Positions 1-7,351 of a DNA stretch of 11,571 bases are shown in pieces. The notes under the pieces are model-generated. The model worked only from the letters and a program-made list of their open reading frames with translations. It was not told the DNA's origin and did no database searches. Position 1 is the first letter of the stretch, and every line of letters starts with the position of its first letter. The DNA is from Patescibacteria group bacterium (GTDB lineage Bacteria; Patescibacteriota; Patescibacteriia; UBA2169). The position numbers were made by a program, and so were the translations under genes. The DNA lies in assembly GCA_018830465.1 (NCBI GenBank), contig JAHJSI010000003.1:1-11571 (forward strand), in the 5' to 3' direction.

Positions 1-67
1 CATAAAATCAAAAATCTAACAATCAACTACTCTTTAGAATTTATTATGCTGTTAGTTTATCTTGATT

Positions 68-496
68 TTAATCTAGTTCTACTGAAATTTTATTATGCAT
101 AAAATCAATTATTCGTATAGTGCCACGAACTCTGCCATTATCAAATCTTTGCCCTGCTTTATATTTTGAAGCATCTCTAGATTGCAATTCTATAGTTTTG
201 GGTTCGCCTACTTCAACTGCTTCTGTTTGTGCATTTTTTACTGCTTCTAAAAATTCACTGCGCCTCATATAAACATCGCCTTTGCCGTCAGGCAATTCAA
301 CAGTAATAAGATCTTTGTTTTCTTTATAATCTTTTATTGTACATCCTTCAAATAATTCTCCATTAATCCCTTTAATTGATACTTTTTCTCCAACTTTTAA
401 TGCGCTTTCTTCTTCTTGCGCTACATCTAGTTGGCTTTCTTTCTGCTCAACACTCTCGTGATCCTCCATTGGATTTGGTTGTTCAGGATTTCGCAT
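68..496 (-). CDS. Hypothetical 142-aa protein with duplicated beta-rich segment
   Basis: I do not recognise a family. The first 33 residues are acidic and low in complexity (many Glu, Gln, Asp) and are probably disordered. Two segments then look like copies of one beta-rich unit: residues about 34-67 (KVGEKV, NGELFEG, TIKDY, ITVEL) and about 113-141 (KAGQRF, NGRVRG, TIRIIDF, ISVEL). The spacing of Lys-x-Gly, Asn-Gly, Thr-Ile and a closing Ile-x-Val-Glu-Leu suggests small SH3-like barrels, but that fold is inference. There is no signal peptide or membrane segment. It lies 17 bases after the VirD4-like ATPase gene on the same strand, so it could be the third gene of that unit. A TAAAAT hexamer ending 7 bases before the ATG could also give it its own leaderless start. 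The gene is real by length, position and absence of a competing frame; its function is unknown. Confidence 0.72.
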   Translation of the reverse strand: MRNPEQPNPMEDHESVEQKESQLDVAQEEESALKVGEKVSIKGINGELFEGCTIKDYKENKDLITVELPDGKGDVYMRRSEFLEAVKNAQTEAVEVGEPKTIELQSRDASKYKAGQRFDNGRVRGTIRIIDFMHNKISVELD

Positions 497-513
497 AAAA
501 TATATTTTATTAA

Positions 514-3015
514 TTATTTTTCAATCGCTTTTTTCATTTCTTCTTCAAAAGAAGAATTTGTTGGAATCTTTTTTCCAAGCTGCCTGCGCGCATTAATATC
601 TTCTTCTATTACAGCTTTTTCAACGCCAAACTTCAATCTAGAAAATTCTTTAAGTTTCGCGACTTTTTCTGGATTGCCTTTTTCTGGAGGATATGTTTTC
701 ATTTGAAAAGGCTTTGAAGCGGCATTATCCACTAATAATTTAACATACGCATGGAATTTATCAACATTAATTACATCATATTCATTAAACACAGGAGTAA
801 ATTCTTTTGCTAAAACTTCAGCATCCTCCACGCCAATTTTGAAGCTCGCGATTGTTCCGACATTGCCGAATACAGCATCTCGAATAAGCGGATTCTGCTT
901 TTCATCAAAAAGCTGTCCAATATATTGATGCGCGATTATCAGATTAAGTCGGTACTTGCGCGCTTCTGAAAGGATTGTTGCGATTGAATCAGTGACGAAA
1001 TTCTGAAACTCATCAATATATAGATAAAAATCATGCCTCTGCTCTTCTGGCAGGTCTGCTCTGCTCATTGCGGCCATTTGCAGTTTTGAAACAATTATCA
1101 AACCCAAAAGCGAAGAATTGATCTCGCCTGTCTTTCCTTTCGCGAGATTGATCAAAAGAATCTTTTTATTATCCATTACATCCCTGAAATCAAACGCGCT
1201 TTTTTGCTGGCCGATTATATTGCGCAGCATTTCATTTTCCACGAACCTGCCGACTTTTGAAACCAAGTATCCAAGCATTTCACTCTTTTGCGCGGCAGCG
1301 GTCTTTGCCATTTCCTCTTCCCAAAAAGCTTTTACTGTTGGGTCTTTAAGCTTTGACACTTTATATTTCTGAAAAACATCATTAGTAAACATTGCTGGAA
1401 TATCAATTACAGTTCCTGGATTGTCCTTATCAGCCATCAAGGTGAGCATTACATTTCGCATATTATGCTCAAACATGGGGCCAATCATTTCTGGCGGGAA
1501 TAATTTCATGAATATCGCGATCATATCCTGAACCGCGAAATCCTTTTGGCCTTCATCCTTATACTCAAGCATATTCAAACCCATTGGCCTTTCTGTGTCA
1601 GAAGGATCAAAGTAGATTACATCTTCCAGCCGATTGTCTGGAATATATGAAAGAATAGTATCCACAAGATCTCCATGAGGATCTATAACGCATACGCCAT
1701 GGCCTGCTTCAATATCCTGCTTTGCTAAATTTGAAATAAGGGCTGACTTGCCAACGCCTGATTTTCCTATTACATATAAATGCCTCCTGCGGTCATCTTT
1801 TTTTAATCTGATTACTGTGTCTTGTCCGCGATATTCATTATGCCCAAGAATAATCCCCTCTTTTGGAATATTAACTGGCGCGGCCGCCTGCTTCGCGTTA
1901 AGCCAGAGAATATTCGGAGTTTCCGCTGTTGGCAGAGGAAAATGAAATAAAGACGCCATTTCTTCTGTATTTAAAATCATCTGGCGTCTTTCTATAAAAT
2001 TGCGGTATATAAAATCATTTAAAAATTTATCTAGATTCTGGGGAATAATTTTTCTAAATTGATTTCCATATTCTTGTCCAGAATATTGCGCGAACGCGTC
2101 AGCAATTCCATTAACCTGGCTTTGAGCTACTGACTCATTCTCTGCCGCGACAACTATCCGTATATTTGCCTCAAATCCTGATTTTGCTGTTTTGCCCTGA
2201 ATACGGGCAATTGCTTCTTCTTCAAACTGGGATAAAGTTCTGTACGTCTGGTTCTGGCGGGCTTTCTCTTCTTCGCTCGTTCGCCTTGACCGCGCCAAAG
2301 TTCTGAAAGCAGTTGAAGCAGGAGTATTTCCAATCATTTTTGCCGCGTCATTCAGCTTTTTTCCTTTTCTAACTTCTCGAGCAAGCTGGTTTCCGGCGCC
2401 ATGCCATCTCGGATGAGCGCTCCGCACAACATATTGTATCGCAGCTCCTCCTTTTCCGTCCTTGAATTTTGACAAAGAATTAGTTAAAGCATTCAAAGGA
2501 TCTGTTTCCATTTCTCGGTATGTTTGAATTGGAAAAAAATATGATTTTTTAAATTCTAATTTAAGCCCCGCAATAGCGCATTGCGGATTGAAAATATTAT
2601 AATCCTCTCTCTCTTCTATATAAGCATCCGGCTGCTGGGCTTGAATCTGTTGTTCCACGAATTGCCGCAATTCTATTGGTATTGTGACATAAAAAGAAAT
2701 TACTCCTTCATCAGCGACAATCTCAAACGCGAAATGATCTCTTCTTCCAAACCAAAAAGCATTCCATCCTCTTTCCGCGCGCATTCCAGCCAAATTCGCC
2801 ATTAAAGATTCAATCTGCGCGATCATCTGCCTTGGCTCTTTTTGCTGTCCTTGCTCCTCTATTTCCAAAGATTCTTTCGGCAAAAGAACGCGCAAAGTAA
2901 TCATATCAAACGGATTAAATCTATTATATGATCTGCGCGTAAAAATACGCGCCACAAATGAAAGTGGAATCAATAAAATTAAAAATATTCCAATCCAAAA
3001 ATATATATTTAGCAT
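514..3015 (-). CDS. VirD4/TraG-like type IV secretion/HerA-type membrane ATPase
   Basis: This is an 833-residue P-loop ATPase of the VirD4/TraG/HerA kind, which moves DNA or protein substrates through membranes as a ring. One hydrophobic segment at residues about 4-23 anchors it. Residues about 40-350 form a family-specific N-terminal region of unknown role. The ATPase core follows: Walker A GKSGVGKS at 417-424, VCVIDPHGD at 441-449, Walker B LYIDEFQNF at 665-673, and a sensor-like IIAHQYIGQL at 693-702. The upstream Glu/Gln-rich gene ends 3 bases before this ATG, so the two are surely co-transcribed. There is no Shine-Dalgarno sequence. No relaxase, VirB4, pilin or other transfer gene is in the window, so conjugation cannot be claimed. 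DNA uptake, export or a cell-surface role are equally open. The ATPase call is firm; the biological substrate is not known. Confidence 0.9.
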   Translation of the reverse strand: MLNIYFWIGIFLILLIPLSFVARIFTRRSYNRFNPFDMITLRVLLPKESLEIEEQGQQKEPRQMIAQIESLMANLAGMRAERGWNAFWFGRRDHFAFEIVADEGVISFYVTIPIELRQFVEQQIQAQQPDAYIEEREDYNIFNPQCAIAGLKLEFKKSYFFPIQTYREMETDPLNALTNSLSKFKDGKGGAAIQYVVRSAHPRWHGAGNQLAREVRKGKKLNDAAKMIGNTPASTAFRTLARSRRTSEEEKARQNQTYRTLSQFEEEAIARIQGKTAKSGFEANIRIVVAAENESVAQSQVNGIADAFAQYSGQEYGNQFRKIIPQNLDKFLNDFIYRNFIERRQMILNTEEMASLFHFPLPTAETPNILWLNAKQAAAPVNIPKEGIILGHNEYRGQDTVIRLKKDDRRRHLYVIGKSGVGKSALISNLAKQDIEAGHGVCVIDPHGDLVDTILSYIPDNRLEDVIYFDPSDTERPMGLNMLEYKDEGQKDFAVQDMIAIFMKLFPPEMIGPMFEHNMRNVMLTLMADKDNPGTVIDIPAMFTNDVFQKYKVSKLKDPTVKAFWEEEMAKTAAAQKSEMLGYLVSKVGRFVENEMLRNIIGQQKSAFDFRDVMDNKKILLINLAKGKTGEINSSLLGLIIVSKLQMAAMSRADLPEEQRHDFYLYIDEFQNFVTDSIATILSEARKYRLNLIIAHQYIGQLFDEKQNPLIRDAVFGNVGTIASFKIGVEDAEVLAKEFTPVFNEYDVINVDKFHAYVKLLVDNAASKPFQMKTYPPEKGNPEKVAKLKEFSRLKFGVEKAVIEEDINARRQLGKKIPTNSSFEEEMKKAIEK

Positions 3016-3018
3016 AAA

Positions 3019-3561
3019 TTAAGCTGCTTTTTCTATTTCAATTTGTTCAGATTTTCTAGCAAGCGCTAGCATATGATCTGTTTTTCTTTTTGATTCTTGC
3101 GCTAAAAAGAATTTATTTACTCCCGGAATTTCACTCATCCAATCGCGAATCTCTTCAAGAATTTTCCTGGAAACGTCTTTTCTAGTTTCAATCATTTCTT
3201 CAATAAGCTTTTCAATTTCTTTTGCGGCTTTTTCTCCTTGTATTTTTACTTTTTCTTGCTGTTCAGAGCTAAGAGAGCCATAGATATCCCCAAGCTCTTT
3301 GGATAATATTTTTTCAATGTCTTGCTGGCGCTCTGTTTTTGTTTCTGGATTTTGTTCCGCGATTCTCTCACTCAAAGGAATAACACTGCCAGTTTGCTCT
3401 GGAATTTTTTGAGATTCTATCTCTGTCTCTTGTTGTTGTGATTGCTGAATTTCTGGAAATTCAAGCACTTTTGTTTCTTTTTGTTCTGCCTGCTGATCCA
3501 ACGGATCAGTTTCTTGGACAGGAACTTGCGGTATTTCCTTTGATTTTAGAAAGTCTGCCAT
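3019..3561 (-). CDS. Glu/Gln-rich helical protein, partner of the VirD4-like ATPase
   Basis: The protein is 180 residues from the start chosen here. The first 70 or so are rich in Gln, Glu and Pro and look disordered. From about residue 77 to the end it is strongly helical and charged (IEKLIEEMIETRKD, then IRDWMSEIPGVNKFFLAQES), with no membrane segment. I recall similar proteins beside VirD4-like ATPases in Candidate Phyla Radiation genomes, but cannot check this. A frame-compatible ATG lies nine bases upstream (3568-3570, adding MQH). I prefer the inner ATG because a perfect TATAAT with extended TGG occupies 3569-3574, overlapping the outer ATG. Its expected transcription start falls at about 3561-3562, so the outer ATG would not be in the mRNA. 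The gene is 3 bases ahead of the ATPase gene, so a role in the same complex, such as a soluble adaptor, is likely but inferred. Confidence 0.78.
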   Translation of the reverse strand: MADFLKSKEIPQVPVQETDPLDQQAEQKETKVLEFPEIQQSQQQETEIESQKIPEQTGSVIPLSERIAEQNPETKTERQQDIEKILSKELGDIYGSLSSEQQEKVKIQGEKAAKEIEKLIEEMIETRKDVSRKILEEIRDWMSEIPGVNKFFLAQESKRKTDHMLALARKSEQIEIEKAA

Positions 3562-3568
3562 ATGTTGC

Positions 3569-3598
3569 ATTATACCATTTTATACAAGACTTGACCAA
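3569..3598 (-). promoter_or_regulatory. Promoter of the ATPase unit, predicted leaderless
   Basis: On the minus strand, TTGGTC (3593-3598) is followed after 18 bases by a perfect TATAAT (3569-3574), which is preceded by TGG, an extended -10. Exactly seven bases separate the hexamer from the ATG at 3559-3561, so transcription would begin at or one base before the start codon. The -35 overlaps that of the divergent rpmA promoter. Confidence 0.6.
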
Positions 3599-3619
3599 AT
3601 TTACATTGTTTGCTATCAT
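3591..3619 (+). promoter_or_regulatory. rpmA promoter with extended -10
   Basis: TTGACC (3591-3596), a 17-base spacer and TATCAT (3614-3619) each match the sigma-70 consensus at five of six positions, and TGC just before the -10 gives an extended element. Nine bases separate the -10 from the rpmA ATG, so the leader would be about three bases or fewer. Its -35 shares bases 3593-3596 with the -35 of the opposite promoter. Confidence 0.65.
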
Positions 3620-3628
3620 CTATTTTAT

Positions 3629-3904
3629 ATGGCACATAAAAAAGCAGGAGGTTCCTCATCTAATTTAAGAGATTCAAAAGGACAGCGCTTAGGCGTGAAG
3701 CTTTTTGGCGGCGAATACGCAAAAGCAGGGGCAATTATTGTCCGCCAGCGCGGGACTAGATATTTTGCGGGCAGAAACGCAAAGCGCTCTAATGATGATT
3801 CTATTTTCGCGATTAAAGAAGGCGTTGTTGAATTCAAGAAAAAAATGAAGCGCGGTTATGACAGCGCCCTTAAGAAGAGAGTTGAAGTTAATGTAAACGC
3901 TTAA
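3629..3904 (+). CDS. rpmA: 50S ribosomal protein L27 (bL27)
   Basis: This 91-residue protein is L27 of the large ribosomal subunit, whose N-terminal tail reaches toward the peptidyl-transferase centre. The start MAHKKAGGSS is the canonical mature N-terminus, so there is no cleavable leader of the Firmicutes type. The following RDSKGQRLGVK, RQRGTRYFAGRNA and DDSIFAIKEGVVEF are diagnostic. The usual Asn-Gly-Arg-Asp-Ser is Asn-Leu-Arg-Asp-Ser here. The C-terminal 20 residues are Lys-rich and somewhat longer than in short L27 forms. The gene stands alone: its usual partners rplU and obg are not beside it. It diverges from the ATPase unit, has a strong extended -10 promoter almost abutting the ATG, and ends at a strong hairpin terminator. 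Identification is secure. Confidence 0.97.
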   Translation: MAHKKAGGSSSNLRDSKGQRLGVKLFGGEYAKAGAIIVRQRGTRYFAGRNAKRSNDDSIFAIKEGVVEFKKKMKRGYDSALKKRVEVNVNA

Positions 3905-3914
3905 ATTAATATCA

Positions 3915-3954
3915 AAAAAAGTAGAGACGCAGCATGCTGCGTCTCTACTTTTTT
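3915..3954. terminator. Bidirectional terminator, perfect 40-base palindrome
   Basis: Six A, a 14-base arm starting GTAGAGACGC, its exact complement, and six T form a perfect palindrome with no spacer. Read on either strand it makes a GC-rich hairpin followed by a U tract, the layout of an intrinsic terminator. It sits between convergent rpmA (ends 3904) and pyrG (ends 3961), so it can serve both. Confidence 0.88.
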
Positions 3955-3960
3955 AGTTTG

Positions 3961-5589
3961 TTATTTCTTCTTCAAGCACGCTTTCATAAACGCGACATAC
4001 AAAGGATGCGGATCTAAAGGCCGTGATTTGAATTCTGGATGAAACTGCACGCCAATAAAGAAGGGGTGATCTTCTAATTCTATAATTTCAACAATATGAT
4101 TATCTGGTGAAGTTCCTGAAATTTTAAGGCCTGCTTTTTCCAATTTAGCACGATACGCATTATTAAATTCATGCCTGTGGCGATGACGTTCGCTGATTAC
4201 AGATTTTCCATAGGCTTTCTGCGCTTTTGTATTGCGCCGCAATTTGCATTGCCAAGCGCCCAGGCGCATTGTTCCGCCGTAATCCTGCTTTAATAATTTC
4301 TTTTCTTGTTCAGGCATAATATGGATTACCTGATGCTTTGCTTCTGCGTCTATTTCAGTTGTTGTTGCATTGCGAATTTTCGCGGCATTGCGCGCGAACT
4401 CTATTGTAGCCAACTGCATGCCATAACATAAACCAAGATAAGGAATATTATTTTCGCGCACATACTTAATCGCTTTTATAATTCCTTCAATTCCGCGAGT
4501 GCCGAATCCTCCAGGAACAATCACGCCGTCATATTTAGACAGCTCGCGCACCTTGCGCAAATCTTTTTCATAGTCCCCTGAATCTACCCAAGTCATTTCT
4601 GGCACAACACCATTTACCCAGGCGGCGTGCTTTGCCGCTTCAATCACAGAGATATATGAGTCAGCTAAAGTAAAGTCCCCAGTTCCGAAATATTTTCCAA
4701 CAACAGCGATTTTAACTTTCTTGCGAACCCGCTTTATTCTACGGACTAAATTCTGCCATTTTTTCATATCGCTCTTTGACAGCTTTAAGTTAAACTTTTC
4801 TAAAATCTGCTCGCCTAACTTTTCTTTTTGAAATATTAAAGGCACTTCATATATACTATCAGCATCAGGGCAAGAAATCGCGGCGCGAGGAGATATGCCG
4901 CAAAAAGTCGCAAGCTTTTCTCTGCGCTTATTGTCAATTGACTGCTCTGATCTGCAGATTATGAAATCCGGCTGAATTCCAGCGGAATTTAAAGATCGAA
5001 CAGCATGCTGTGTCGGCTTTGTCTTCATTTCTCCGACTTTAGCCGGAATAGGCAAATACGACACTAACACAAACTGAACGTCATTAGGATGCTTTAATTT
5101 AAGCATGCGCGCTGCCTCTAAAAATAACACATTCTGATACTCCCCGACTGTTCCGCCGACTTCAATAATCACTATATCTGATTTTGTCTTTTTTGCGGCT
5201 GTTTTTATGCGGGCTATCACTTCTTCAGGAATATGAGGAACAACTTCCACGCACTTGCCTCCATATTCTAAATTCCGCTCGCGCTGTATAACTTCTTTGT
5301 ACACCCTTCCGGTTGTCATGTAGTTTGTTGATAAAATATTTTTTTCAAGAAATCTTTCATAATTTCCAATATCCTGATCTGTTTCATCTCCATCTTCTGT
5401 GACAAAAACTTCCCCATGCTCAGTTGGGTTCATTGTGCCGGCATCAACATTAATATATGGATCAATCTTCATTATAGTCACTTCAAATCCGCGCGCTTGA
5501 AGAATTTTACCGATGGACGCGCTGGCAACTCCCTTGCCCACGCTGCTCATCACCCCTCCAATTACAAAAATATATTTAGTGTTTGTCAT
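3961..5589 (-). CDS. pyrG: CTP synthase
   Basis: CTP synthase converts UTP to CTP using ATP and ammonia from glutamine. The 542 residues match the usual full length (E. coli has 545). The N-terminal synthase domain shows GGVMSSVGKGVASAS (11-25), KIDPYINVDAGTMNP (41-55), HGEVFVTEDG (58-67) and IEVGGTVGE (142-150). The C-terminal glutaminase domain begins near 290, has the oxyanion segment VPGGFGTRG, the nucleophile Cys388 in GLCYGMQ (Leu is more usual than Tyr after the Cys), and His517/Glu519 in FHPEF. All catalytic residues are present. The ATG overlaps the rplI stop by four bases (ATGA), so translation is probably coupled. No Shine-Dalgarno is visible. The gene ends six bases from the bidirectional terminator. 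In a reduced genome this may be one of few pyrimidine steps kept. Confidence 0.98.
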   Translation of the reverse strand: MTNTKYIFVIGGVMSSVGKGVASASIGKILQARGFEVTIMKIDPYINVDAGTMNPTEHGEVFVTEDGDETDQDIGNYERFLEKNILSTNYMTTGRVYKEVIQRERNLEYGGKCVEVVPHIPEEVIARIKTAAKKTKSDIVIIEVGGTVGEYQNVLFLEAARMLKLKHPNDVQFVLVSYLPIPAKVGEMKTKPTQHAVRSLNSAGIQPDFIICRSEQSIDNKRREKLATFCGISPRAAISCPDADSIYEVPLIFQKEKLGEQILEKFNLKLSKSDMKKWQNLVRRIKRVRKKVKIAVVGKYFGTGDFTLADSYISVIEAAKHAAWVNGVVPEMTWVDSGDYEKDLRKVRELSKYDGVIVPGGFGTRGIEGIIKAIKYVRENNIPYLGLCYGMQLATIEFARNAAKIRNATTTEIDAEAKHQVIHIMPEQEKKLLKQDYGGTMRLGAWQCKLRRNTKAQKAYGKSVISERHRHRHEFNNAYRAKLEKAGLKISGTSPDNHIVEIIELEDHPFFIGVQFHPEFKSRPLDPHPLYVAFMKACLKKK

Positions 5590-6032
5590 ATTTTTTGTAT
5601 ATCAACAATAAATTTTATTTTATCCGCTCCGCCAATTTTTAAATTTAGCTCATGCTTTCCAAGTTCTTTCAAGTGATGAGGCAAATCAATTTGCTTCTCA
5701 TCAATCTTAATCTTCTTTCGCTTCGCAATCGCGGCAGCAATCTCACTTGTGCCAACACCTCCAAACAAATGGCCCTCTTCATTCGCCTGAGCGCGCACCA
5801 AAATTTCCTTATTTTCAAGTATATTGCGCAATTTAGTTTTTTTCTTTTCATTCAAATCCTTTTGGCGCGCCTTTCTTTGTTTAGCGCGCTCGGATTCATC
5901 CAAAGCCTGAATAGTCGCCTCTTTCGCAAACCCCTGTGCAATCAGAAAATTCCTCCCATACCCAGGCGCAACTTCAACAATATCACCAGCACTGCCTAAG
6001 TTTTTCACTTCTTTAATTAGTATTATTTTCAT
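5586..6032 (-). CDS. rplI: 50S ribosomal protein L9 (bL9)
   Basis: This is a full-length, 148-residue L9. The N-terminal rRNA-binding domain starts MKIILIKEVKNLGSAGDIVEV and continues with the signature PGYGRNFLIAQGFAKEAT. A Lys/Glu-rich linking helix follows at about 45-75. The C-terminal domain contains FGGVGTSEIAAAI and ends KIKFIVDIQKI. L9 supports ribosome fidelity and stalk-region structure. It is reported missing from many Parcubacteria, so its intact presence carries taxonomic information. It is the first gene of a pair with pyrG (four-base overlap), an unusual partnership, since L9 is often with rpsF and rpsR. A likely promoter with a TTGAGT -35 lies in the 56 bases after ctpA. Confidence 0.97.
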   Translation of the reverse strand: MKIILIKEVKNLGSAGDIVEVAPGYGRNFLIAQGFAKEATIQALDESERAKQRKARQKDLNEKKKTKLRNILENKEILVRAQANEEGHLFGGVGTSEIAAAIAKRKKIKIDEKQIDLPHHLKELGKHELNLKIGGADKIKFIVDIQKI

Positions 6033-6040
6033 AAATAATT

Positions 6041-6069
6041 GTCATATATTACTCTTTTAACACACTCAA
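6041..6069 (-). promoter_or_regulatory. Possible rplI promoter close to the ATG
   Basis: On the minus strand TTGAGT (6064-6069), a 17-base spacer and TATGAC (6041-6046) are followed by eight bases and the ATG. The -10 is weak (4 of 6), and a TAATAT slightly upstream is an alternative. The -35 context AGTTGAGTG is identical to that before ctpA. Confidence 0.4.
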
Positions 6070-6088
6070 CTGGTGTTCGGGATGACAG

Positions 6089-7315
6089 TTAATTTTTTAA
6101 ATATTCCAATGCTCTTTCCATCTGCGGATCCTTGTCTTCTGAAAAATCCTCTTCAGTCAACTCAATTTCTTCATCAGGAACAACGCCTTCCTCATCAATA
6201 GACCTATCATCAGGCGTGTGCCATCGCGCAATGGTAAATTTCACAGACGACCCATCTTTTAATTCTTCAAGAACCTGAACAGAACCCTTTCCAAAAGACT
6301 GCTCTCCAATAATATAAGCCGCGCCATGGTCCTGCAAGGCGCCCGCGACAATTTCAGCAGCTGATGCTGATCCTCCGTTTATCAAAACAACAGTTGGAAT
6401 ATCCTTGAATATGGTTTTTCCATTGGACCTATATTCTCGATATCCATTATTAGACCTCTCTATTACAATAATGCCATCTTCAATCCAAGCGGACGCAACA
6501 TCAATAGAAGTCTGTAAAAACCCGCCGGAATTACTCCTTAAATCAAATATAATGCCTTTTGGATTCTGCGCAACCACCTCTTTCTGGATGTCCTTAAAAA
6601 TAGAAGTAGTGTCTGTGTTAAAATTGCGCAAATAAATATACGCGATATTATTTTCCTTCATTTCCCAAGTCACGCTCGCGACTTTTATAGTATCTCTTGT
6701 AATTTTAATATCAAGAAAATCTTCCTCTCCTTCGCGATAAACCTTCAAAACAACTTGAGTTCCTTTTTCACCGCGAATTCTGTTCACTGCCTCATTAATT
6801 CCCATGCCCTCTGTTGACACTTCATCAATTTCCAAAACTTTGTCTTTTGGCTTTAATCCTGACTGCTCAGCTGGAGAGCCGGGCAAAGGCGCGACAATTG
6901 TCAAAACTTCGTGCTTAATGGCAATCTCAGCTCCAATGCCTTCAAACCTTCCATTTAACGACTCATTAAACTCTTCTGAAATCTCTGGCTCTAAAAATAC
7001 AGAATATGGATCATCTAAAGAAGCGACCAGGCCCTGCATTGCGCCATAAAGCAATTTTGTTTCAGAAACAGGCTGATCAACATATCTGGTTTTTAGCATG
7101 TCCCATACTCCAAGAAAAAGATCAAAATCAACATCTTGCCCTAAATACGTCTTTATGTCGCTTTCGTTTATCTTAACTTCGCCAGACTCAATCGGCTCGC
7201 CCTTTCTATTTACAACAACAATCTCCTTTTCTCCCTTGCCAATATAAAATCCGCCGACAAAAAATACAGCAATTACAAAAACAATTATATATGATGGTAA
7301 ATACTTCTTAAACAT
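6089..7315 (-). CDS. ctpA: C-terminal processing peptidase, S41 family (CtpA/Prc type)
   Basis: The 408 residues form an S41 protease that cuts proteins from their C-termini outside the cytoplasmic membrane. A signal anchor spans about 8-26, with Lys residues on its cytoplasmic side. A PDZ domain, which binds substrate C-termini, covers about 115-205, with FEGIGAEI and PLPGSPAEQSGLKPKDKV. The protease core contains FDLRSNSGG (257-265) and GGSASAAEI (314-322). From family alignment the catalytic residues are Ser318, Lys343 (in FGKGSVQ) and Gln347; their spacings of 25 and 4 match known members. The protein ends soon after the core, so it lacks long C-terminal extensions. It is downstream of murA by 28 bases with its own good promoter. 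Targets are unknown; envelope protein maturation is the usual role. Confidence 0.95.
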   Translation of the reverse strand: MFKKYLPSYIIVFVIAVFFVGGFYIGKGEKEIVVVNRKGEPIESGEVKINESDIKTYLGQDVDFDLFLGVWDMLKTRYVDQPVSETKLLYGAMQGLVASLDDPYSVFLEPEISEEFNESLNGRFEGIGAEIAIKHEVLTIVAPLPGSPAEQSGLKPKDKVLEIDEVSTEGMGINEAVNRIRGEKGTQVVLKVYREGEEDFLDIKITRDTIKVASVTWEMKENNIAYIYLRNFNTDTTSIFKDIQKEVVAQNPKGIIFDLRSNSGGFLQTSIDVASAWIEDGIIVIERSNNGYREYRSNGKTIFKDIPTVVLINGGSASAAEIVAGALQDHGAAYIIGEQSFGKGSVQVLEELKDGSSVKFTIARWHTPDDRSIDEEGVVPDEEIELTEEDFSEDKDPQMERALEYLKN

Positions 7316-7322
7316 GACTTGA

Positions 7323-7351
7323 ATAATAACACACTAATTCTAATCACTCAA
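7323..7351 (-). promoter_or_regulatory. ctpA promoter, predicted leaderless
   Basis: TTGAGT (7346-7351, within the last codons and stop of murA), a 17-base spacer and TATTAT (7323-7328) preceded by TGT form an extended -10 promoter. Exactly seven bases then lead to the ctpA ATG, placing transcription start at the codon. It allows ctpA expression independent of murA. Confidence 0.6.

Noticed and set aside
1..67. A minus-strand ATG at bases 1-3 that could begin a next gene.
   Set aside because: Only one codon is in the window and no convincing -10 or Shine-Dalgarno precedes it. The 67 bases hold no hairpin or other feature I can support.
68..3015. A conjugative plasmid or integrative element suggested by the VirD4-like ATPase.
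   Set aside because: No relaxase, integrase, repeats or attachment site, and the flanks are core housekeeping genes with the same base composition.
5001..5010. CAGCATGCTG inside pyrG matches the centre of the palindrome at 3921-3948.
   Set aside because: Ten bases only, within conserved coding sequence, without the rest of the arms; most likely chance.
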